Below, one piece after another: positions 9,810-21,018 of a DNA stretch of 64,000 nucleotides; within the stretch, counting starts at the first letter, position 1, and each line of letters starts with the position of its first letter. The notes beneath the pieces are model-generated. The model was not told where the DNA came from and did no database searches. It saw only the letters and a program-made list of their open reading frames with translations. Location of the stretch: NCBI RefSeq assembly GCF_001650915.1, contig NZ_LXYO01000033.1:124001-188000 (forward strand), read 5' to 3'. Both the position numbers and the translations under genes were made by a program. The DNA is from Marinobacter sp. EhC06. GTDB taxonomy: Bacteria; Pseudomonadota; Gammaproteobacteria; Pseudomonadales; Oleiphilaceae.

Positions 9810-10928
9810 TCAGTGCGGGGCGATCCGCTTCTCAGTTTCCGGATCGAAGAACACGACCTTCTTCATATCGAACATCAACTCGGCAGTCTCGCCCCAGGTC
9901 ACCGGGTGTTCCGGATCAATCCGGCAATGAACGTTGGTATCGTTTAGCTGAATCAAAGCAATCACGTCCGGGCCGGTGGGCTCGGTCACTTCAATGGTGA
10001 ACTCGCCCTTCGCCACCAGGGTCTGGTCGTTCTTCTGATCCTGGGGCTGGGTGATGTGCTCCGGGCGGATACCCAGAATCACCTTTCTGCCAACCCGGTC
10101 GGCCAGGAATTCCGGCACCGGCAGCTTCAAGGCCCGGCCATCATTGCCACGCACTTCCGCCTGAAGACCACCTTCCCCCTGTTCCACAGTCACCGGCACA
10201 AAGCTCATGGCTGGTGAGCCCATGAAGCCTGCAACAAACAGGTTTTCCGGCCGGTCATAGACTTCTTTCGGCGTACCCAGCTGTTGTAACTCACCATCCT
10301 TGAGCACGGCGATCCGGTCTGCCAGGGTCATGGCCTCTATCTGGTCGTGGGTTACGTACACGATGGTGGTTTTCAGGCGCTGGTGCAGTTTCTTGATCTC
10401 GGTGCGCATCTCCACCCTCAATTTGGCATCCAGGTTGGAGAGCGGCTCGTCGAACAGGTAAATCCGTGGTCGGCGGGCCAGGGCTCGGCCCATGGCTACC
10501 CGCTGCTGCTGGCCGCCAGACAGGTTTGCCGGCTTCTTGTTGAGCAGTTGGGAGATTTGCAGTAAATCGGCCACCCGCTCTACTTCCTGATCAATCTCGT
10601 GCTTGGGTAAACCGCGGATTTTCAGGCCGAATGCGATGTTCTCGCGCACGGACATGGTCGGGTACAGGGCGTAAGACTGGAATACCATGGCGATGTCCCG
10701 GTCTTTTGGTTCCATGGTGGAGATGTCCTTGCCGTCCAGGACTATCGAGCCATCGGTGATGGTCTCCAGGCCGGCGATGGTATTCATCAGGGTGGATTTA
10801 CCACAGCCGGATGGGCCCACGAGTATCAGGAATTCACCGGAAGCGATGTCGATGTCGATGCCCTTGAGGGTTTCCTCGGCAACGCCCGGATAGGTTTTGC
10901 GGATGCTCCGCAGTTCCAGTTGAGACAT
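9810..10928 (-). CDS. gtsD: Sugar ABC transporter ATP-binding protein (GtsD/MalK type)
   Basis: 372 aa. Walker [10 protein letters not shown] near residue 38, signature L-S-G-G-Q-Q-Q-R, Walker [13 protein letters not shown], then a C-terminal MalK/UgpC-type regulatory (TOBE-like) domain. Last gene of the gtsABCD-type operon; it energises the two permeases just upstream. The gene name is by locus similarity to pseudomonad glucose/mannose transporters; ATPases of this type can serve several transporters. Confidence 0.88.
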   Translation of the reverse strand: MSQLELRSIRKTYPGVAEETLKGIDIDIASGEFLILVGPSGCGKSTLMNTIAGLETITDGSIVLDGKDISTMEPKDRDIAMVFQSYALYPTMSVRENIAFGLKIRGLPKHEIDQEVERVADLLQISQLLNKKPANLSGGQQQRVAMGRALARRPRIYLFDEPLSNLDAKLRVEMRTEIKKLHQRLKTTIVYVTHDQIEAMTLADRIAVLKDGELQQLGTPKEVYDRPENLFVAGFMGSPAMSFVPVTVEQGEGGLQAEVRGNDGRALKLPVPEFLADRVGRKVILGIRPEHITQPQDQKNDQTLVAKGEFTIEVTEPTGPDVIALIQLNDTNVHCRIDPEHPVTWGETAELMFDMKKVVFFDPETEKRIAPH

Positions 10929-10946
10929 TATTGTTATCCTCTCAGG

Positions 10947-11816
10947 TCAACCTTTGACAGATCCGGCGGTCAGGCCCCGGATGAAGTATTTGCCGGCGAC
11001 GATATAGACCACCAGGGTTGGCAGCGCCGCGATCATGGCTGCTGCCATATCCACGTTGTATTCCTTCACCCCGGTGCTGGTGTTCACCAGATTGTTGAGC
11101 GCCACGGTGATGGGCTGGCTATCACCGCTGGCGAACACCACGCCGAACAGGAAATCGTTCCAGATCTGTGTGAACTGCCAGATCAGCGACACCATGAATA
11201 TGGGTGTGGACATGGGCAGCAGAATGCGGAAAAAGATGGTAAAGAAGCCGGCGCCGTCCAGCCGTGCGGCCTTGATGAGGGCATCCGGAATGGCCACGTA
11301 GTAGTTCCTGAAGAACAGCGTGGTGAACGCCACCCCGTAGATCACGTGCACCAGCACCAAGCCGCTGGTGGTATTGGCCAAGCCAAGTTTTCCGAGGGTT
11401 GCCGCCATGGGCAACAGGACCACCTGGAACGGAACAAAGCAGCCGAACAGCAGCATTCCGAAAAACAGGTCAGAGCCCTTGAACTTCCACTTGGACAGCA
11501 CGTAGCCGTTGAAGGCACCCAGCAAGGTGGAAATCAATACCGCGGGCACGGTCATCTTGAACGAGTTCCAGAAATACCCGCTGATTCCCTCACACTGAAC
11601 ACCGGTGCAGGCCTCGGACCAGGCTTTGGTCCAGCCAATGGTGGTCCAGTCCGTGGGCAGGGCCATCAGGTTGCCGGTTCGGATGTCCATAGGTGTCTTG
11701 AAGCTGGTCACCAGCATGATGAACAGCGGAATCAGGTAGACCAGGGCGGCCAGGAGCAAAAGCCCGTAGATGGCCACGCGGCTGGGACGAAAGCCGGTGC
11801 GAACCACATCAGTCAT
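10947..11816 (-). CDS. gtsC: Carbohydrate ABC transporter permease (GtsC/MalG type)
   Basis: 289 aa, six predicted membrane segments with the E-A-A-like loop (A-A-R-L-D-G-A-G-F-F-T-I-F-F-R-I-L-L-P) that docks the ATPase. Overlaps the end of gtsB by 8 bases, so translation is probably coupled. Forms the inner-membrane channel with GtsB. Confidence 0.88.
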   Translation of the reverse strand: MTDVVRTGFRPSRVAIYGLLLLAALVYLIPLFIMLVTSFKTPMDIRTGNLMALPTDWTTIGWTKAWSEACTGVQCEGISGYFWNSFKMTVPAVLISTLLGAFNGYVLSKWKFKGSDLFFGMLLFGCFVPFQVVLLPMAATLGKLGLANTTSGLVLVHVIYGVAFTTLFFRNYYVAIPDALIKAARLDGAGFFTIFFRILLPMSTPIFMVSLIWQFTQIWNDFLFGVVFASGDSQPITVALNNLVNTSTGVKEYNVDMAAAMIAALPTLVVYIVAGKYFIRGLTAGSVKG

Positions 11817-12735
11817 GGCGTTTCTCCCTCAGTTCCGAATACAGATAAGGCACGATCAGGGCCAGAATGGCGCCCAGCATCAGCATGGCACTGGCGGACC
11901 CCAGGCCCATCTGACCCCGGGTGAAGGTGTGGGCATACATGAATACCGCCGGAAGGTCGGTGGAGTAGCCCGGACCGCCAGCGGTCATCGCCATCACCAG
12001 ATCAAAGCTTTTGATGGCTATGTGAGCCAGAACCATCACTGCGCTGAAGAATACCGGCCGCAGGGAAGGCAGGATGATTTTCCAGTAGATCAGCGGCAGG
12101 CTGGCGCCATCAACCCGGGCGGCGCGGATAATGGAGGAATCCACACCGCGCAGCCCCGCCAGAAACAGAGCCATGACGAAGCCGGAGGCCTGCCAGACCG
12201 CGGCCATCACGATGGTATAGATAGCCATGTCCGAGCTAACCAGCCAGTCGAAACTGAACGAAGTCCAACCCCAGTCGTGCATCAGCTTTTCCAGCCCAAG
12301 GCTGGGGTTCAGAATCCATTTCCAGACGGTGCCGGTGACAATCATCGACAGGGCCATGGGGTACAGATAGATGGTACGGATAGCACCTTCCTGGCGAATC
12401 CGCTGATCCAGGAAAATCGCCAGTATCACGCCAATAACCAGGCAACTGAGAATGAAAAGACCGCCAAAGATGCCCAGATTGATGGAGGCGGTTAGCCAGC
12501 GGTCGTTAGCCATCAGCTTGGCGTACTGATCGAAGCCGACAAAGTCATACACCGGCAGGAAGCTGGAGCTGGTGAACGACAGCACACCGGTCCAGAGCAT
12601 GTAGCCGTATATGCCAACACCGATAAGGACAAATGTGGGCGCTACAACCAGCTTTGGCAGCCAGCGCTGCAACGCGTCGAGAAAGCGTGACGGCGCCCTG
12701 GCCACCCTGGCGGGTTGGCGTTGAGTGTGTTCCAT
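11809..12735 (-). CDS. gtsB: Carbohydrate ABC transporter permease (GtsB/MalF type)
   Basis: 308 aa from the ATG at 12735, chosen because GGGAG stands 7 bases before it. An upstream in-frame GTG at 12765 lies inside a hairpin and lacks a ribosome site. Multiple membrane segments and the permease EAA loop (A-A-R-V-D-G-A-S-L) are visible. Partner of GtsC. Confidence 0.86.
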   Translation of the reverse strand: MEHTQRQPARVARAPSRFLDALQRWLPKLVVAPTFVLIGVGIYGYMLWTGVLSFTSSSFLPVYDFVGFDQYAKLMANDRWLTASINLGIFGGLFILSCLVIGVILAIFLDQRIRQEGAIRTIYLYPMALSMIVTGTVWKWILNPSLGLEKLMHDWGWTSFSFDWLVSSDMAIYTIVMAAVWQASGFVMALFLAGLRGVDSSIIRAARVDGASLPLIYWKIILPSLRPVFFSAVMVLAHIAIKSFDLVMAMTAGGPGYSTDLPAVFMYAHTFTRGQMGLGSASAMLMLGAILALIVPYLYSELREKRHD

Positions 12736-12757
12736 GATGAGTCTCCCGAGAGGATCG

Positions 12758-12781
12758 GGGGCCACCCGAACGGGTGGCCCC
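12758..12781 (-). terminator. Intercistronic hairpin between gtsA and gtsB
   Basis: An 11-base perfect stem (GGGGCCACCCG and complement) with a 2-base AA spacer and no T run, directly after the gtsA stop. Such hairpins after binding-protein genes usually protect the upstream mRNA or partly stop transcription, so that the binding protein exceeds the permeases; that role is inferred here. Confidence 0.7.
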
Positions 12782-12788
12782 TACCGGA

Positions 12789-14048
12789 TCAGAGTGCCGC
12801 CTGGATAGCTGCTGCCAGCTGGTCAGTGGCCCGGACCGGATCCTTGTTATCGGAGTTCACGAAGTTGGTGACAACATCAAAAATCTGGCCCTGCACGTAA
12901 CTGGTGGTAGCCAGGCCGTGGGCAAAGCTGGGCACCAGGCCGCCATCATCAGCACTGCTCTTGAAGGTATCCATGGATGCCTGGGCACAGGTGTCAAAGC
13001 CGGACATATCCATGTCGGTACGGACCGGGATCGAGCCCTTGGCCTTGTTGAACACGGTCTGAAACTCCGGCTCCATGATCGTGCGAGCCAGGTCTTTCTG
13101 CGCCTTGGTGTTGTCCTCATCGCTGAGACTGAACATGGCGAACGAGTCGACGTTAAAGGTGAACTGACCACCAGTACCCGGTGCCGGGGCACAGATGTAA
13201 TCCTCGCCAGGAGTCAGGCCAGCAGCGGTGAATTCCCCCTTGGCCCAGTCGCCCATGATCTGCATGGCCGCTTCGCCTCGAATGACCATGCCGGTGGCAG
13301 TGTTCCAGTCACGTCCGGCTGCGTTGTCATCCACGTAGCTCATCACCTTGGCAAACTCGGCAAAGACCTCTTCCATCTGTGCGCTGTTAATCACGTCCAT
13401 GTCGTGCTCAACAAACGCCTTGGCGAAGTCTTCCGGCCCCATGACGGCCAGAGCCACGGCTTCGAAAACCGTTGCGTCCTGCCAGGGCTGACCACCATGG
13501 GCCAACGGAATAACACCATCAGCTTCCAGCTTCTCCGCCGCGGCGTAGAATTCTTCCAGGGTCTTGGGCACAGAAACCCCTGCGTTCTCAAGTACCTCCG
13601 GGTTGGCCCAAAGCCAGTTAACCCTGTGCACATTCACCGGCACGGCGACATAGCTGTCCTCGTATTGCATGACATCGGCAATAACCGGCGGAATCAACTG
13701 GTCCCAGTTGTTCGCCTCGGCCACATCATCCAGGCTGGTGAGAAAGCCCAGCTTGGCCCATTCCCGGATATCCAGGCCCTTGATCTGGGCGGCAGCCGGG
13801 GGGTTGCCTGAGACAGCGCGGGTCTTGAGCACAGTCATGGCCGCTTCACCGCCGCCACCGGCCACGGCAAAGTCTTTCCAGGTGTGGCCCTGCTCTTCCA
13901 TCATTTCCTTGAGCGCGGCCGCGGCGCGGGCTTCGCCGCCAGCGGTCCACCAGTGCAGAACTTCAACTTCGCCGGCCTGAATGGCCTGGGCCGGAAGCAA
14001 CGCCGCAGATACGGCTGCAGCAGCAATTGTTTTCTTGAACATAGTCAT
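12789..14048 (-). CDS. gtsA: Sugar ABC transporter periplasmic binding protein (GtsA type)
   Basis: 419 aa from the ATG at 14048, with GGAAGGA 7 bases before it (a TTG two codons earlier is less likely). Signal peptide about residues 1-25 ending A-I-Q-A-G. The mature start [13 protein letters not shown] is typical of glucose/mannose-binding proteins of the pseudomonad gts locus. Paired with the porin upstream and the GltR/GtrS genes. Exact sugar is inferred. Confidence 0.86.
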   Translation of the reverse strand: MTMFKKTIAAAAVSAALLPAQAIQAGEVEVLHWWTAGGEARAAAALKEMMEEQGHTWKDFAVAGGGGEAAMTVLKTRAVSGNPPAAAQIKGLDIREWAKLGFLTSLDDVAEANNWDQLIPPVIADVMQYEDSYVAVPVNVHRVNWLWANPEVLENAGVSVPKTLEEFYAAAEKLEADGVIPLAHGGQPWQDATVFEAVALAVMGPEDFAKAFVEHDMDVINSAQMEEVFAEFAKVMSYVDDNAAGRDWNTATGMVIRGEAAMQIMGDWAKGEFTAAGLTPGEDYICAPAPGTGGQFTFNVDSFAMFSLSDEDNTKAQKDLARTIMEPEFQTVFNKAKGSIPVRTDMDMSGFDTCAQASMDTFKSSADDGGLVPSFAHGLATTSYVQGQIFDVVTNFVNSDNKDPVRATDQLAAAIQAAL

Positions 14049-14084
14049 GGTCAATTCCTTCCTGTTTTGTTGTCTTGATCAGGT

Positions 14085-15545
<1,461 letters not shown>

Positions 15546-15603
15546 TTATTGGCACTCTGGAGTCTATGGCAAGAAACGAACACGCTACGTATCAAAGGGA
15601 AAT

Positions 15604-15631
15604 GCCCATGTAACAAGGTTGTTACATGGGC
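15604..15631. repeat. Perfect 13-base inverted repeat between gtrS and the porin gene
   Basis: GCCCATGTAACAA, two bases, then its exact complement, starting two bases after the gtrS stop codon. Following bases on the minus strand (ATTTCCCTTT) are only a poor T run. It may be a terminator/processing hairpin for gtrS or an operator for the porin-gts operon whose first start is 80 bases on. Confidence 0.65.
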
Positions 15632-15633
15632 TA

Positions 15634-17100
15634 TCAGTGGCGGGGCAAGGTCAGTTCTACATGCAGCCCACCGGCGGAACGGTTACTGATGTCCAGCTCA
15701 CCGCCGTGGCTTTGCGCAATGTTGCGGGCTATTCCCAGACCGAGACCAAAACCCTGGTGCTGATTTTTGTCGAGCCGGTAATAGGGTTCGAAAATGCGGG
15801 ACAACTGGTCTTCGGAAACACCGGGGCCCTCATCCTCCACGTGGATCACCAGTTGGCCCGCCATGTCTTCAATTCGCACCATGGCTTTGTCGCCATACTT
15901 GACGGCGTTGTCCACCAGGTTTCCAAGACATCGTTTCAGAGCCAGTGGCTTGCCCCGGTATGGCCGGCAATGGCCCTGCACGGTCACCCGGTCAGGCCCG
16001 TCTCCCTGATAGGCTTCCGCCATTCCCCTGAGCATACGCTCCACATCCACGGGCTCGGCGTTCTCGTGTATATCGGTGTCTTTCATGGACTGAAGGGCAT
16101 TTTTCGCCAGCAATTCCAGTTCATGGAGGTCCGCCTCCAGGCGTTCGCGCATAACATCGTCGTCAATCAGATCCACTCGCAAACGCAAGCGTGTGATCGG
16201 GGTTTTGAGGTCGTGGGAAATGGCACGGAATAGCTGGTTCCGGTCGCTGATATAACTCTGCAATCGGCGACGCATGGTATTAAAGCTCCGGGTCACCGCC
16301 AGAATCTCTGCACTGCCCTTCTCAACCAAAGGTGGCTGATCATCCTCGAGGGGCAGATCCCGGGCGGCCTTGGCCAGCTTACGCAACGGCCGCGTCTGTT
16401 GTCGGATAAGCCACGCAAGTACTGGAAACAGTATGGCGATCATCACCACCAGAAACAGGATCTGTTGCCCTGGTATCCCCTCATCCTCAAGTGACACGTA
16501 GGGGGCTGGCAGTGCCGCCGCCAGGTACAGCCACTCACCGTCTGTGACTTCGACCTGGGTAACCAGAACCGGCGGATTCAAAGGCTCCAGGGTAAGTGCA
16601 TAGTGGGCCCAGGATTGCGGCAGGGCATCCAGCGGCAATTCACTGTTGAGAATCCGTAAACTGGCGGGATCCACGAATTCAACATGCAGGTTGATCCGGT
16701 TTCCCAGCCGTTTGCGCAACACCAGCTCGACTTCTTCGGTTACCAGCCGCTTACGCTCGCTGTCTGGTAGCGGCTCCATATTGATAAGCTTGTCATTGAG
16801 CGAAACAAAAAACCGCGTTCCCCCCATATCGCGCAGTTGATCCAGCACAATGTGCCGGTATTCCAGCGGGAGCGAGTTGAAGAATTGCGCGGTAGCCGCA
16901 GCCGACTGCGCAAGGTTGCGGGTGGTAGCCACCAGCCCCTCAACCTGCTGGGCCCGGAACGTGGCAATCCAGGCGGCGCTGGAAATGATCTGGGCACTCG
17001 CCATTGCCAACAGGGTCAGCAGCAATACCCGTCCGAGCAGTGAGGAGGGAAACCAGCGCCAGTTTTTCTTCTCCGATTCACCCGCGCTACTCCGAAACAT
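15634..17100 (-). CDS. gtrS: Sensor histidine kinase of a sugar-uptake two-component system (GtrS type)
   Basis: 488 aa inner-membrane kinase: TM1 about 23-47, periplasmic sensor, TM2 about 205-225, HAMP, H-box F-R-A-I-S-H-D-L-K-T-P-I-T-R, N-box L-G-N-L-V-D-N-A-V-K-Y-G, and G-box G-L-G-L-G-I-A. Start codon overlaps the regulator gene by 14 bases. Its place next to a gts-type transporter and porin matches the glucose-responsive GtrS/GltR pair of pseudomonads; the signal is not proved. Confidence 0.82.
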   Translation of the reverse strand: MFRSSAGESEKKNWRWFPSSLLGRVLLLTLLAMASAQIISSAAWIATFRAQQVEGLVATTRNLAQSAAATAQFFNSLPLEYRHIVLDQLRDMGGTRFFVSLNDKLINMEPLPDSERKRLVTEEVELVLRKRLGNRINLHVEFVDPASLRILNSELPLDALPQSWAHYALTLEPLNPPVLVTQVEVTDGEWLYLAAALPAPYVSLEDEGIPGQQILFLVVMIAILFPVLAWLIRQQTRPLRKLAKAARDLPLEDDQPPLVEKGSAEILAVTRSFNTMRRRLQSYISDRNQLFRAISHDLKTPITRLRLRVDLIDDDVMRERLEADLHELELLAKNALQSMKDTDIHENAEPVDVERMLRGMAEAYQGDGPDRVTVQGHCRPYRGKPLALKRCLGNLVDNAVKYGDKAMVRIEDMAGQLVIHVEDEGPGVSEDQLSRIFEPYYRLDKNQHQGFGLGLGIARNIAQSHGGELDISNRSAGGLHVELTLPRH

Positions 17101-17803
17101 GGGCCACCGTTGCTGCCAGCAGGTAGCCGGCGCCCCGTACTGTCTTGATCAGTCTGGGGTTGCGGCCCTGATCGCCAAGACGTTGCCTCAGGCGACTGAC
17201 AGCCACATCCACTACCCTGTCCAGGGGCATGGACTCCCGGCCACGGGTAACGTCGGATATGGTGTCACGATCCAGCACCTCATTGGGATGACGGAGAAAC
17301 AGCTGGAGCAGGGCGAAGTCTGCACCGGAAAGTGCCGTGCCCTGCTGATTCTCGTCGATCAGTTCGTGGGCCAGGGTATCCAGCCGCCAGCGATCAAAGA
17401 TGACGTAGCGAGGATTGTCGGATCGACTGAAACTCGCCCTGCGAAGAAGGGCTTTCACTCGGGCCTGAAGTTCCCGGGCACTGAAGGGCTTGGCGAGGTA
17501 ATCATCGGCGCCCAGTTCCAGGCCCACAACCCGGTCGGTTTCGTCAGAGCTCGCCGTGAGCATAATGATAGGCACCCGACTGTGTTCACGAATCTGCCGG
17601 CACAGAGTGAAACCGTCATCGCCAGGCAACATGACATCCAGAACAATCAGATCGACGTGGGCCGAGTCCAGCTGCAGGCGCATCTGTTCGCCGTCGCCCG
17701 CGGTCAGGACCTCGTACCCTACCCGGGTCAGATGCTCCTCTAACAGCTCACGGATAGCAGCGTCGTCATCCACTACCAGGATCGATGCTTTTCTTTCATT
17801 CAT
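17087..17803 (-). CDS. gltR: OmpR-family response regulator of sugar uptake (GltR type)
   Basis: 238 aa from the ATG at 17803 (M-N-E-R-K-A-S-I-L-V-V-D-D-D), where similarity to GltR begins; in-frame starts at 17827 and 17902 are possible but add unlike residues and no good ribosome site exists for any. Receiver domain with phospho-acceptor D in L-D-V-M-L-P and K in the K-P-F motif, then a winged-helix DNA-binding domain. Divergent from the gene at 17924. Likely controls the porin-gtsABCD operon. Confidence 0.82.
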   Translation of the reverse strand: MNERKASILVVDDDAAIRELLEEHLTRVGYEVLTAGDGEQMRLQLDSAHVDLIVLDVMLPGDDGFTLCRQIREHSRVPIIMLTASSDETDRVVGLELGADDYLAKPFSARELQARVKALLRRASFSRSDNPRYVIFDRWRLDTLAHELIDENQQGTALSGADFALLQLFLRHPNEVLDRDTISDVTRGRESMPLDRVVDVAVSRLRQRLGDQGRNPRLIKTVRGAGYLLAATVAHVSE

Positions 17804-17923
17804 TGGTTGGTCTTTGTTGTTATTCATGCCTATCAGAATATGTCCTAACGTTGTGCAGCAAAAGCCCCATAATGGTGCTAGCCTGACGTAAGGATTGTTC
17901 ACATCACGGATGCTGCCTTCACC

Positions 17924-19168
17924 ATGAACCTTCGACTCGCTCTGAGTCTGACAACAATACTGTATTCAACCGTGTGTCAGGCTCAGCCTCCAACACTGAA
18001 CCTCTACACCTTCGAAAGCCCACCCTATCAGGTGGCAAGCCAGGAGAAGGGTGGAGCCAATCGAATTTCCGGCGAAACCGCAGACACGGTGGTTTGTGCT
18101 GCAAACCGCGCTGGCTGGGCAACACGCATCCGGATTACGCCCCAGAATCGCGCCATACACTCGCTGGAACGCAACATGATCGATGGTTATTTTGCCATTG
18201 ATCCCTCCGCAGAGCTCGACAACATAGCAGAACGCAGCGATCCGGTGGCTCTGGAGAAATGGTACTTTTTCACCGGGGGCGATAAAGCGTTCACCAACAA
18301 CCTGCGAATCGGAGTAGTGGCCGGCAGCAACGAAGAAGCCTGGCTGGAAGCCAACGGCTATGCCATTTTTTTGAGCGTGTCTTCGCCATCGCAGTTGCTC
18401 GCGCTACTCAAACGGGGACGAATCGATACCGCAATGATGGATGAGCGCGTCATGAACCGTCTCCGTTACGAAAACGATTCGGAGGGCGCGCAACTCAATG
18501 CCCATTTTGTCCGTTACGCGCCGCTTTATCTGTACCTCAGCGAAGCCTTTGTTTCCGACTATCCGGATTTTCTCGGCACTTTCAACCGCACTCTGAACAG
18601 TTGCATGGCCGGTCAGCTTGCACTGTCCGAAGAGGAAGAACGCCGTATTACGGAACTATCAGGCCGCCTGCTCAAAGAAATGAACAGCATTCTGGACATC
18701 CGCCAGATCATTGATGCAGGCCCCAGGCAGGAAAGTTTTACCGATGTAATGACCATCGACAGTCAGTGGCAGGCCTTGTCACCGGTCGCGACACCGGAGC
18801 TGGCCGCGTTGATCCTGGCACTTCCGGGCTCTAAAGCACTGCAGGCCTGGCAACTATCACACCGGGGCCTGGTCACCGAAGTGATGCTGGTAAATGACAT
18901 GGGAACCCTGGCCGCGATGAGCCGGCTCACTTCCGACTACTGGCAGGGCGACGAACCAAAGTTCCAGAGGGTCATTGAGAGCCGGGCGCCGGGCGCCAAT
19001 ACCGGCAGGCCGCTGTACATATCACCAATTCGCTATGACACCTCAGCGGCGAGGTTTCAGGTCACCGCCAGTGCACCGGTGTTATCTGGCAATGGCGAAG
19101 CGGCCATTGGTGTTGTCGTGATCGGGCTCAGTATCGAGGAGGCTCTAAGCGACTCTGAGAAATACTGA
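17924..19168 (+). CDS. Secreted two-domain protein: SBP_bac_3-like plus Cache/PDC-like domain
   Basis: 414 aa. Signal peptide to about residue 20 (V-C-Q-A-Q). Residues about 25-240 read as a family-3 solute-binding fold (L-N-L-Y-T-F-E-S-P-P-Y). Residues about 255-410 look like a Cache sensor domain: V-N-D-M-G-T-L-A-A-M, then S-D-Y-W-Q-G-D-E, then a G-R-P-L-Y-I-S-P strand, ending in V-V-V-I-G-L-S-I-E-E-A-L. No membrane anchor or signalling output is present, so it must pass information to a partner or simply bind ligand. Divergent from gltR. No specific function assigned. Confidence 0.6.
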   Translation: MNLRLALSLTTILYSTVCQAQPPTLNLYTFESPPYQVASQEKGGANRISGETADTVVCAANRAGWATRIRITPQNRAIHSLERNMIDGYFAIDPSAELDNIAERSDPVALEKWYFFTGGDKAFTNNLRIGVVAGSNEEAWLEANGYAIFLSVSSPSQLLALLKRGRIDTAMMDERVMNRLRYENDSEGAQLNAHFVRYAPLYLYLSEAFVSDYPDFLGTFNRTLNSCMAGQLALSEEEERRITELSGRLLKEMNSILDIRQIIDAGPRQESFTDVMTIDSQWQALSPVATPELAALILALPGSKALQAWQLSHRGLVTEVMLVNDMGTLAAMSRLTSDYWQGDEPKFQRVIESRAPGANTGRPLYISPIRYDTSAARFQVTASAPVLSGNGEAAIGVVVIGLSIEEALSDSEKY

Positions 19169-19203
19169 TCATTGTCGTCGCTTTCTGCAGTCACCGCGGA
19201 AAA

Positions 19204-20892
19204 TCAGGGCGGCCCCACCTCGCAGGCCAGCACCAGCGCCCAGAACTCCGAGAAATCATTGACCACCACATCCGGCTTGTCCGGGTGTTTGTGGGTGCCT
19301 GGGAAAATCTTGTTCAGCCAGGGCAGATCCCACTGGGCCCCGTTGAAAAATACCGAGGTCAGGCCCGCGCGTTTGGCAGCAATGACATCCGTCGTGCTGT
19401 CGCCCACGTACCAAACGCTCGGATCCGGGGGATAGTCCAGCTTCTGAACCGCCAGCAGCAACTGATCCGGGTGCGGCTTTCGCAGGGGCGTGTCGTCGCC
19501 GCAGACGTCGACATCAAAAAGGTGGGTCCAGCCGGTGTCCTCCACCGCCGCCAGTTCATGCTCGAAAAACTCGCGATCCCGGTTGGTAATGACCCCCACC
19601 TGAATGCCCAGACGCCTTAACCCTTCCAAGACCTCCCGCACCTTCGGCTCAAAGGCCTTCACGGTTCCGTAGTGTTTTCGATAATGGTGGTTGAACGCCT
19701 GGTGGGCGATCTGTTTGGCCTCCTGGTCGTCGCCGAACAGCACCTCAAAAATGTCGGTCCGGGAAATCTTGCGGTCTGCTTTCACCTTGGGGTGCAGCTT
19801 CGCAAACTCCCGAACATAGGCAACCAGCTTCACATCTTCCGGGGTTTTGCTGTCTTCCGGCGCCACCATACGGTCCATGAGCTGCAGCTTGTGAAAATCC
19901 GGCAGCATGTCATCCACCGCGTGGTACATGGCGTCCAACGTATCCACCAGTGTGGCGTGCCAGTCAAACAGGATAACCGCAGGGCGGATGAGCTTGACCA
20001 CCGCCGGGTGCCAGTCCGGCTCAATCCGTGGTTCAGGGCGCTGGGGTGGGGGGAAAGGCCGTGGGCGAACTTCAGCCGGCGCCTGCTCAAAAGCTTCCGG
20101 CTGGCCTCGTTCGAGCAGGGCCAGCAGGTCCATCAGGTCTTCAAAGCTGTCCAGAATGGCCGCAGGGGCATCCCGGTGCGAAAACCAGCTGTCGATTCGG
20201 CCGGATTCCCAGCAGGCCCCGTTGTAAAACACACCCGACACGCCGGCCTTGTTGGCAGTGAGCATGTCCACGTAGCTGTCACCGACATACCAGGCTTTTT
20301 CATCCGCTGGCAGATCAAGCTTTTCAAGGGCCTTGAGGATCACCTCCGGGTCAGGCTTGTACTCGGTTACGTCGTCGGCACACACCGTGGCATCAAACAG
20401 GTTCCGCCACCTGCCTTCGTCCACCGTCTGTAATTCCCGGTCCAGAAACTCCCGGTTCCGGTTGGTGGATACCGCCAGCCGTATACCCATGGCTTTCAGG
20501 GCGCAGAGGTACTCATACGCGCCGGGCTGAAACGGTTTCACCTGCCCGAAATACCGACGATAAGCCTCGTTGTAGGCCTTGTGGGCAATCAGCTTGGCTT
20601 CTTTGTCATCGCCGAAGATGGCGTTGAAGATGTCCGTCCGAGACACCCGGCGCTCGGCCAGAATGCGCGGATGCAGGCGCCGGAAGATTCGGATGTAACG
20701 CACCAGGCGTGCATCGTCCGATGTTCGGCATTTATCCTCCGGCAGCAGGCGTTCCACCAGCCCCAGGTCCTCCAGCTGCGGCAGCATGTCTTCCATGGCA
20801 CTGAACATGGCATCGTGGGTGTCTACCAGGGTGCCGTGCCAATCAAAGATCAGCACTGACGGCGCTGAAATGGAATCACAGAATCGGGCCAT
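19204..20892 (-). CDS. Tandem-duplicated HAD-superfamily hydrolase
   Basis: 562 aa made of two HAD domains in a row, about 1-270 and 310-562, joined by a Pro/Arg/Glu-rich linker. Each has motif I in the form D-W-H-(G/A)-T-L-V-D-T, motif II in S-T-N-R / I-T-N-R, a lysine before motif IV (K-P-D-P / K-P-H-P), and motif IV G-D-S-x-x-D. The second Asp of the usual D-x-D-x-T is His in both copies. The parts between the motifs are also alike, so the gene arose by internal duplication. Phosphoglycolate-phosphatase-like by fold; substrate unknown. Confidence 0.75.
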   Translation of the reverse strand: MARFCDSISAPSVLIFDWHGTLVDTHDAMFSAMEDMLPQLEDLGLVERLLPEDKCRTSDDARLVRYIRIFRRLHPRILAERRVSRTDIFNAIFGDDKEAKLIAHKAYNEAYRRYFGQVKPFQPGAYEYLCALKAMGIRLAVSTNRNREFLDRELQTVDEGRWRNLFDATVCADDVTEYKPDPEVILKALEKLDLPADEKAWYVGDSYVDMLTANKAGVSGVFYNGACWESGRIDSWFSHRDAPAAILDSFEDLMDLLALLERGQPEAFEQAPAEVRPRPFPPPQRPEPRIEPDWHPAVVKLIRPAVILFDWHATLVDTLDAMYHAVDDMLPDFHKLQLMDRMVAPEDSKTPEDVKLVAYVREFAKLHPKVKADRKISRTDIFEVLFGDDQEAKQIAHQAFNHHYRKHYGTVKAFEPKVREVLEGLRRLGIQVGVITNRDREFFEHELAAVEDTGWTHLFDVDVCGDDTPLRKPHPDQLLLAVQKLDYPPDPSVWYVGDSTTDVIAAKRAGLTSVFFNGAQWDLPWLNKIFPGTHKHPDKPDVVVNDFSEFWALVLACEVGPP

Positions 20893-21018
20893 GCCCCGCC
20901 TCCATCAGAAGTTTCCTGAAGCCGGCCTTGAAATCCGCCGCCGGGCCGGCAAAACTCGGCGGTACTGACAAGAAAGATAAACCCGGTTTCCAATGCGTGC
21001 ACGCATCGAGTCTGATCC

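Noticed and set aside
10920..11924. Open frame of 334 codons antisense to gtsC
   Set aside because: Spans a clear permease; product is Q/H/G-rich and membrane-free, as expected for a shadow.
12774..13811. Open frame of 345 codons antisense to gtsA
   Set aside because: Inside a clear binding-protein gene; no signal or domain.
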